Source of the DNA: Alternaria dauci
Lineage: Eukaryota > Ascomycota > Dothideomycetes > Pleosporales > Pleosporaceae
Reading direction: 5' to 3'
Assembly: GCF_042100115.1 (NCBI RefSeq)
Contig: NC_091277.1
Span: 1,116,001-1,180,000, forward strand
Length of the DNA stretch: 64,000 nucleotides
Part shown: piece after piece, positions 57,049 through 64,000 of the stretch
Position numbering within the stretch: the first letter of the stretch is position 1
Layout of the letters: the number at the start of each line of letters is the position of its first letter
The notes under the pieces: generated by a model
Seen by the model: only the letters and a program-made list of their open reading frames with translations
Database searches by the model: none
Told to the model about the DNA's origin: nothing
Program-made: the position numbers and the translations under genes

Positions 57049-58210
57049 ATTTGGCTAGGGACTCTTTTCGGTGCTATCGATTTCAGACGGTATTGCAAAC
57101 TGGAGGCTGCGATGCTGGGCCAGACGCAAGCATTCGACGGGTCAAATTGGGGGGCGAGGGCGGGTCGTACGAGGCGGAAGGATCGGCGCGGGAGCGGTGG
57201 AATAGACTGCGGCGATATTGCGACAGCGTGAAGTTGCAAGCACGAAAGGACAACGGACTCGGGGAACAAAAAGGAAGGCCAGCTTCCGGTAGCGCCAGAT
57301 GGCGAAGTTATTAATATGGCGATTGATGAACGGAGTGCAGCAGCCACAATCCGTCCCACTGCTGATTAAAGCCCTGGGCCGCGGCTTGTCAAAAGGAGGC
57401 TAGAGCGCGCCTGAAGGATGGTGATAGGCCGTGATTGCGAGAGGGCCGCTGCGAGCTGAAGGCCAAACTGTCAGAGTATAAGCGCTATGCGGTGCAGGGC
57501 AAATTCAATGTCCGCAGGCTGACGGACAAAAGGTTAAGACTATGTGCGATATCTAGCATCTGGGGCTGGCTTTGCTGCGACGCAGCCATTAGACGATAGT
57601 GTTTCCTTCTTGGCATGTGAAACAGGAAGGAACGTAAAACCCTTCCTTGATGCTCAGGTGAGACACGCGCAGCCTCAGGATCGGGACCGATTTAACCGAA
57701 CAAAACAAAGTGCCACTGCGAGGCGTTTACACATAGTCAGAGGGTGCACAGTCACTCTATCACCGCACACAGGTCAGCCGGACCTGGTGTGTTTGGAAAC
57801 TGCAAGTGCGTGCACCATTGATTGATAATGTGTGGTGAACAAACCAACTCGTGACTGCGGAGCACACGGTGTCGGATACGAGCAAAAGGTCTGTGTCGCT
57901 GACCGCAAGGAGGCTTCTGACACATCCATGGCGAGCTTGGATGCTTACTGCAAGAAGAAGAAAAATGCAGCTGATAAGCTTTATTGTTGCTCTAGAGAAT
58001 CGAACGCGCTGAATGGGACCAAGTCCGAGCGTGAAGGCGGGTGGGGTCGAACAGTCGCGCGGGGCAGTCGCGACCGACCGCGACTGCCAAGAGACGTACC
58101 TCACACCTCACATACGTAGTTGCCTGCTTGTCCTCCGCTATACATTGGCGAATTCATCCACGCTGCAACCTCTGCCCCTGCCGATGCTACCACGTCTACA
58201 CTGATCCAAC
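57049..58210. promoter_or_regulatory. Divergent region between CCC2 and CSN7
   Basis: About 1.16 kb between two start codons, so it should hold both promoters. No open frame with family resemblance is seen, and no TATA box is obvious. Confidence 0.4.
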
Positions 58211-59072
58211 ATGGAGCAAACCAAGGCCCTCAACGCTCTCGAGCCCTTCCTCGCCCTCAGCAAGTCCGCAACTTCTCCGCGAGCAGCATCGGACTTGATC
58301 ATGCAAGCCACCAGTGCGCCAAACACATACGTCTTCGCCGAACTACTGCAGACGCCGAACATCCAGAAGCTGCGGAGCTCAGAAGAGTACGCCTCATCTC
58401 TCACTCTGCTCGAGATCTTCGCTTGGGGAACTTGGGAGGACTACAAAGGTATGTTGGCAATCGCCCAAACACTGTATCGTGATGCTGACCCCATACGAAG
58501 CTCATCCTAATCTCCCCAAACTCTCAGCACAGCAACACCAGAAGCTCCTGCTGCTCTCGCTACTACCGCTCTCACACTCCCACGCCACTCTTACCTACAA
58601 GCACCTCATGGCAGCACTTGAACTGTCCACCACGCGTGCTCTCGAGGAGCTCATCACCACTGCCATTTACTCCGGCCTCATTACCGCCACACTCGACCCC
58701 GCACACTCGCTTGTTTCTGTCACATCCATCTCACCACTGCGCGACCTCGCACCAGGATCACTCCCCACACTCCAAAACACTCTGCAGTCGTGGTCACAAC
58801 GTTGCGATTCAGCGTTGGCAGATCTGGAGGCGCAAGTTGCCAAGGTAAAGAAGGAGGCCTTGGAACGGGAGAAGATGCGTCGGAAGAAGGAACGAGCATT
58901 CGAGGCAGTCATGCAGGTTGGTGATGAGAAGAATAACGGCAAGCGGAATTTAATGGGCATGGGGGGTGACGATGCCATGGAGATCGACGACGACAGCGGC
59001 AATGGCAGAACTACCAGGGGCACTAAGAGGGGACCTGGAGGATTCAGCTTCGGCAACTCGGGAAGGCGGTAA
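58211..59072 (+). CDS. csnG: COP9 signalosome subunit 7
   Basis: Two exons (58211-58448, 58501-59072) give 269 residues. The N-terminal helical repeats (ALNALEPFLALSKSA, TYVFAELLQTPNI) and the PCI winged helix (KLLLLSLLPLSHSHATLTY, then LSTTRALEELITTAIYSGLI) match CSN7/Acob. After the PCI domain come a coiled coil (about 180-215) and a Gly/Arg/Asp tail. CSN7 is part of the complex that removes NEDD8 from cullins, which in fungi controls development and secondary metabolism. The intron (GTATGT, ends GAAG) joins AAA-G to CT-CAT in frame. The last 40 residues are low complexity. Confidence 0.9.
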
Positions 59073-59837
59073 GGCGACAATGGGTGTAGTGCCTCAGGCT
59101 ACTACAACACATGCTGCAACCACATCGCGTCCTAGTGTTCACAGCTTACCCCTCTCCAAAAACTGGGCGGTACAGGAAGCTGCCTTATCCATGATAAATG
59201 ATGCTTGCAGAGGACTGAGGGACTTCATGCAGAGCACAGTACTGGGGTCCGGTTAGCTTCTACAAGGCTAGGAGGGAAGGTGTTCTTAGCGAAACAGCCA
59301 GGAGAGCATCAGTAAGCACTGGATGGCTCTACTGCATCGACCCAAACAACCGTCACTTCTCTAGAGAGAGTCGTCGACCATCACAATGACACCAAAGATA
59401 GCACAAGAAACCGATTGAACATCTAAACATGATGGATTATGACTGGGTACCGTGCATGCCGAATCCCATCCCCTTGTTGCTCATCCAAGGCTCGCCGATC
59501 TATGTAAGTGGTGAAAGAATCATTACCCGAACAACAACAAAAGGGCCCAGCAGAAAATCTGGGGTATCTCGCGAATCGCCCATGCAGAACCCGCAAATCC
59601 CTCGTCAGAACGCCATTGTGTTGGAGAGAAAACGCCATGCAGTGCAGAAAAGTGAGAAAAGTGAACATGTAGAGAGCAGGAAAAAAAGAAAAAAGACCAT
59701 GAACAATCTTCCTGGAAGATGGGCCACCATCATCGTCGTCGTTATCATCTCCTCGGTCAGAAAGCATCCTGAAACATAATAATAGCCGCTTCCAACACCT
59801 CGACATCCATCATCCAGCTGTAGCCCAACTCCAGCTC
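59073..59837. other. Convergent intergenic region
   Basis: About 765 bp of 3' flanks; the segment 59640-59700 is A/G-rich. No gene seen. Confidence 0.4.
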
Positions 59838-60728
59838 CTAAGCCGGAGCAGCAGGTGGCTGGAACGTTTGAGGCACGGCCTCACTGCCCTCGGCCTCGAC
59901 CGTCGACTGGTGCAATTGCGCAATCTGGCCAGCCATGGTGCGGAGAGCCTCTCGTGTAGCGTCAATGTTGAGCTCGCCGCGCTCCGATGCTTCTTTGAGG
60001 TATTGTTCCCATTCCGGGTCCATTGGTATGTTCATGGCGCCAGAAGATTCACGGAGGGCGGCGGCGTGGAGCAGACGCGCGTTCAGCGAGAAGCCGACTG
60101 AGGAGGATAGTTCGTTGGAGGTTGAATCCGAATCTGATTCTTCGTCCTCGTCTTCGTCGGCAGAGGAAGAAGAATCGGGCATTTCCGTGTCGCCTCCATT
60201 ATTTTGTTGCATGAGCCGTGTAGCCTGGCTGTGGCGGTGGTGATGGTTGTGTTCTAGTTCCTCAATCTCCACTTCAATGTCCGTCTTGACGTTGATTCCC
60301 GCCCCGTTGTTCCGTGAAGAGAAGGCTCGTCGTGTGTCGACCCATGCCCCTATGTCCACACCCGTTGTGTCTACTACTCTTACGCCCTCGTCCCGCTCAT
60401 ATCGCTCCCGGGCCCACAGGGTGCCTTCCCACCTGCAGAAGCCTTGTATCTCCGCCTCGGTCAGCCCAAGCCGATCGAAAGCATCGAAGAGGCGCTTGTG
60501 GTGCGGGAAGCGTCCAAGACGTTTCCGATGTGGCTGGAAGGCGTAGTTCAGGCCTGGGTACCGCGCTTCGATGGTGTCGAGCGACCCGTAGAAGTTTGCC
60601 GTTTCGATGCGAACTTCGCCGACCAAGTTTTTGGAGAGATGAGCGCTGAAGGAGGGAGGGTCGGTGGGGGACGGCGTTGGGAAGAGCGTGTTGTAGACAA
60701 GCACGCTGATGGGGTTTTTGCGATGCAT
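59838..60728 (-). CDS. Conserved fungal protein of unknown function
   Basis: One exon of 296 residues starting MHRKNPISVLVYNTLFPT. Residues ~40-115 form a compact, probably conserved block rich in aromatic and basic residues (ETANFYGSLDTIEARYPGL, HRKRLGRFPHHKRLFDAF, FCRWEGTLWARERYERD). The middle (~185-215) is an acidic Ser run with DEDEDEESDSDS. The C-terminal third has two helices (PEWEQYLKEASERGEL, then TREALRTMAGQIAQLHQ) and a Pro/Ala tail. No membrane segment or signal peptide. I have a sense of similar unnamed proteins in other ascomycetes but cannot name a family. The frame is open further upstream without another ATG. Confidence 0.7.
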   Translation of the reverse strand: MHRKNPISVLVYNTLFPTPSPTDPPSFSAHLSKNLVGEVRIETANFYGSLDTIEARYPGLNYAFQPHRKRLGRFPHHKRLFDAFDRLGLTEAEIQGFCRWEGTLWARERYERDEGVRVVDTTGVDIGAWVDTRRAFSSRNNGAGINVKTDIEVEIEELEHNHHHRHSQATRLMQQNNGGDTEMPDSSSSADEDEDEESDSDSTSNELSSSVGFSLNARLLHAAALRESSGAMNIPMDPEWEQYLKEASERGELNIDATREALRTMAGQIAQLHQSTVEAEGSEAVPQTFQPPAAPA

Positions 60729-61407
60729 GGTTGCTGTTGTGTGGCTTTTGGCCTCTTTGGGTTGTGCTGTCTGTGGCAAAGGCGAAGTTTGGTGGTAGGG
60801 AAGTGTGTCGCGGCGGTGCGAGGGAGGAGGCGTGGGTAGATGTGCTGTCGTGGTCGCCGGCAGATTGCGCGTTTGAGGGTCGAGCGTGGAAGAACAGCGG
60901 AAAGTGGGTTGTCGCAGAATGTGACCGCCTCACCCGGCACCTCTCTCTAACTTACTCCTTACTAAGGAGTCGGCCAGTGTGTGTGCTGACCTCGGGCGTG
61001 ACCGCTGTTTCCAAGGTTCCCACGTTCTGACGCCGCCTAGCTCTCCCACTAGTTATCAGACGCTCTTCGGAATGGTGGACACCGGGTACCTGACAGCTGA
61101 CTCTGCTGTCTTGCGCGTGTGAAATTCCCAAAGTCGGTCCCGTGAATGATATTTGCAAAATCGCTGATTTGCAGGGAGAAGATGCTGGGTCCTATATTCT
61201 CTGCTGCACTATCCTGCAGATCTTGCGGGCCAGAGGGGAGACCCCGGCTTTTGCTGCGAGATTGGTCGGGAAGGGTGGATGGCGCTTTGCGACAAGAATG
61301 CGGCACGGCGAGGATGTGGAAAAACGGTGCAGCTAGCCGCTACCACACAACACAAGCTGGCTGGGTCTGGACGTCCAAGAGGGCGAAGAGGTGGTGGGGA
61401 GGAAGAC

Positions 61408-61432
61408 GAACACGAACACGAACACGAACAAG
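61408..61432 (+). repeat. GAACAC/CACGAA hexanucleotide microsatellite
   Basis: About four copies of GAACAC followed by a variant GAACAAGAAC, in non-coding DNA. Confidence 0.75.
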
Positions 61433-63560
61433 AACAGCACGCATCAAAGGGGGAGCAGGCAGATATCAGACATGGAATCTCTCTCTCTCGCGCGCGTTCA
61501 GGGCCCTCTACTCTCACCGCCAGCACATGCACGATTATGGCTCGTTATTGTTCTGGATCCTCACAATGGCCACATCTGTAGCAACAGGGACCAGACCCTG
61601 AAGGCCGCTATGCAAAGGCTCACACCGACGATCCCCAGTTTATGTTCTTTCGCCAGACTGACCTCGGCCACCCTATTGAATCTCCCGCCGCCAGCTTAGC
61701 ATGCAGACTAAGCATAAGCTTCACTGCACATGGCAAGCCTCGCAGCATGCAAGACACGACCATTGTCTGTTTCTTCGCTGTCAAACCAGGCCTGGTGTCA
61801 TCATACCTGCGACGGCGGGTGAGTTGTACCCCAGCGCATGAAAGACCAATAGGTCCGCCGCCGCCGCCGATTATCCGGGCCCGAATCTTTGACATGGATG
61901 CCGCGGGACGAAGCATGCACGAGGAACCACTGGTCCAACTCTCTCTTCTACTGCCCTGCCTACTGCCGGGTTACTCCAACTTAGCCCATGCCATGCAAGC
62001 CAAGACTGTGCGACTTTTAACATTTCCGTGGGACCGCTCTTGCCGGCCGCCAGTGTCAGCGTTCTTGCACTGCGCCACCAAAAGGTGCTCGCGATGCAGG
62101 GGTGGCGACGGTGGCCCATTTTCTTTTTCAGTCTCTGAGGGTGTATTGTAGACGGAGAGTGGAGAATTCGCCATCATCCAAGATTGGCTGCCCACCATGA
62201 ATCACGGAGTCTCCGCTGACACACGGATACCTGGAGCGCTGTCCTCCATCCCACCCCCTTCCCCAACATCTTCATACTCAGTCCACCTAAACCTGTGATG
62301 AACTGCACCCGCGATCGGCGATTGTCTGCGATCTCTCGGTCTATACCAGTAGGCTTACCTAGGTAGTCCCTACACGACAGATATGCTTACTGCTCAGGCA
62401 CCGGAGTCATCCGATCCATTAACGGGACATGGTCAAGTGTGCTCTGATAGCTCTATAAGGCTGAATCCGCTTCTTTTTTTCAAGCCAGCCTCGAGCCGAT
62501 CTTGTCACTCCGGCCTCCCGGGCGGCAGTATTGCTTTCCACAATCAACAGCCCGAATTTCATGCCAACCATCGAGCCCCAGCAAGGCTGGACATCGCCTT
62601 CAGTCAAGCCATCGCCCACACCCCAATCGAAACCAATTGGCAGTCTATATAACTTCAATTGGGCCACCCAACGGCCATGTAGCTCATTCATCTTCCTATT
62701 TCACCTGCGGTTGAAGAAGTCTGCGGTATTGCCACATTTCGGAGCGGCTTTGAGCCGCTCACACAACAGGTCTTAAGAATCTTCTAAATCTGTACTGGCC
62801 ATTAATACTAGTCGGACCATGTGCGCAAGTAACCTATCTTTGGATGTTTCGAATACCGAAAATGCCGATCTCCACTGTTAGGATATCTCTTTGAGTTGCT
62901 GATGCAATTCTGTACAATGCTCCTGTACCCAATGGAACGTAGATGATAACTAGACATACGTGTGGGGATATTCTGTAAGATGATAATATTCTCTCTATTA
63001 AGGATCGCTATGCTGGAAGCGATCTATCTGCATCGTAGGTACCTTTGTTTCTTCCCACCCCTTCCCTATGAGACGACCAATTGCACATACTCCCTCCAAT
63101 CTTGCGTCTGTTCTACAAATGTTTTGTGGCCAAATCAAAAATCACTGGGGATCGAGGAGACGAGAATTCTAGTTAACAAGTAACAGCAGGTACAGATCTT
63201 GTTTTGGGTGCCTGTCCATCATGCTGGTACGAGAAAGGTGCGTGAGTATCTCACTGTACCTGGAGACATTGTAGAAAGTCTCGTCGATAATTCAGACTCC
63301 ACTTCCGTGTGTCGCGTATGTGATGAAGCTGTTCGAGGCACGCGACACGCTATCGAAAGTCTAGCAATGACGTGACCTAGCTCCACAATCACCGCGGGGC
63401 GACAGTCGGCCGCGCAGCATCGCCGAACGAGCACGACGGCAACAAACGGAGGTATTGACGCCGTTGAACAATAGTCGAAAAATGATCTAGAACGTAACTC
63501 GATGGCGTCGCACATGTTCAGGTGTGAGTCAGGGTGTCAGGCAAGATGCAGTCTCTTAGT

Positions 63561-63581
63561 TTAAACCCGTCTCGGGTTTAA
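63561..63581. repeat. Perfect 9 bp inverted repeat, 3 bp spacer
   Basis: TTAAACCCG, then TCT, then CGGGTTTAA, lying about 190 bp before the start of the edge MFS gene. It could be an operator-like binding site for a dimeric regulator; CCG/CGG half-sites suit zinc-cluster factors. It could equally be chance. Confidence 0.4.
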
Positions 63582-63771
63582 CGCTCACACTAACAACGCA
63601 GGTTGCCGCCAGCCTTTTGTAGGATGAGACCTTTTCCGTTCTTCTCCAACCGTTCTTTATCCGATCTCTGTAGAAAAAAACCCAAAAATTGATACAGGAT
63701 CTGTATTTTGTTACCAGCCATTGTTCCAAGCCCTTTGAGTACGAACTTACGACGCAGCACGCATTACCAAT

Positions 63772-64000
63772 ATGGCTCCTACAGCCTTGACGCGAATCGC
63801 CGGATTTCTCGGATTTACATCCCTCAACGCAACAGGACGAGATGCATACATTATTATCACGTTACGGTCTCTAAGAATGTTCACAGCAGGCATTCCGTCA
63901 TTGATCCTCGCTCTTTTCTTCTCCTCGCTCAAGTTTCCGGATTCGAGAATTGGAGTCTTTATGACATTGACTTTGTTGGGAGATGTCCTACTGTCACTGT
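63772..64000 (+). CDS. MFS transporter, N-terminal part (cut by window edge)
   Basis: An ATG at 63772 opens a frame with no stop to the end of the window (76 codons). After an amphipathic start (RIAGFLGFTSLNATGRDAY) it reads IIITLRSLRMFTAGIPSLI, LALFFSSLKFPDSRIGVFM and TLTLLGDVLLSL, two hydrophobic helices with the spacing and GDVLLSL motif of the first helices of a fungal major facilitator transporter; the family continues with an ADRIGRR-type loop that would lie just outside. Substrate unknown. Confidence 0.65.
   Translation, partial: MAPTALTRIAGFLGFTSLNATGRDAYIIITLRSLRMFTAGIPSLILALFFSSLKFPDSRIGVFMTLTLLGDVLLSL

Larger units (their letters stand above)
60729..63771. other. 3 kb intergenic region
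   Basis: Divergent gap between the unknown protein and the edge MFS gene. It holds a CACGAA hexamer repeat (about 61408-61432) and a 9 bp inverted repeat (63561-63581). Short open frames on both strands do not resemble known proteins or join by good splice sites. Confidence 0.4.

Noticed and set aside
57985..58010. tRNA T-loop-like sequence (GTTCGATTC on the minus strand)
   Set aside because: No acceptor stem, D arm or anticodon arm could be folded around it.
1..64000. Secondary-metabolite cluster, transposon or viral insertion
   Set aside because: No polyketide/peptide synthetase, terpene cyclase, transposase, reverse transcriptase or viral gene was seen; most loci are housekeeping.

Overview
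This window is filamentous ascomycete nuclear DNA. The genes carry short introns (43-117 nt, GTRNGY donors, CTAAC-like branch points, CAG/TAG acceptors), and the gene set (group III HAMP-repeat histidine kinase, NoxA, CSN7, L-arabinitol dehydrogenase, Zn2Cys6 regulator, stand-alone SRA protein) is that of the Pezizomycotina. The general look of the proteins suggests Dothideomycetes, probably Pleosporales; that placement is an inference I could not test. I see no transposon, rRNA, tRNA or CRISPR array.

Layout. 1-5 kb: the 3' end of an MFS transporter, nucleoporin NSP1 (-) and a divergent Laa2-like AP-1 accessory protein (+). 5-6 kb: a small RING-H2 protein with a repeat-filled leader and a duplicated 3' end. 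8-12 kb: the NIK1/Os-1 osmosensing hybrid histidine kinase (+). 14-17 kb: a Uls1-like SNF2/RING translocase (+). 18.6-20.2 kb: a PPIL4/Cyp6 cyclophilin-RRM protein (-). 23-24.6 kb: a Zn2Cys6 factor (+), convergent with a secreted GMC oxidoreductase (-) at 26.5-28.6 kb. 30-40.6 kb: L-arabinitol 4-dehydrogenase (-), NADPH oxidase NoxA (-), a small four-helix membrane protein (+) and xylitol dehydrogenase (-). 41-46 kb: a compact housekeeping block with an Efm2-like lysine methyltransferase (-), ESCRT-I VPS28 (-) and divergent NOC2 (+). 46.5-48.2 kb: an SRA-YDG protein (-). 49-53 kb: a PAF-acetylhydrolase-like lipase (-) and Rab4/Ypt4 (-). 53.5-57 kb: the copper ATPase CCC2 (-). 58-60.7 kb: CSN7 (+) and a conserved unknown (-). 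The 3' edge cuts an MFS transporter (+).

Most genes are unrelated housekeeping loci. Two groupings may mean something: ladA and xdhA are the second and fourth steps of fungal L-arabinose catabolism and lie 8 kb apart on one strand, and the Zn2Cys6 factor faces the GMC oxidase. Exon boundaries were placed by eye, requiring consensus splice sites, preserved frame and family continuity; multi-exon models were checked to be divisible by three.

I did not find a clearly new system. The best leads are the RING-less SRA protein that lacks the NKR-type finger, the GMC enzyme whose second catalytic His/Asn is Gly, the Rab4 with Thr in place of the catalytic Gln, and the G-poor minisatellite leader of the RING gene.
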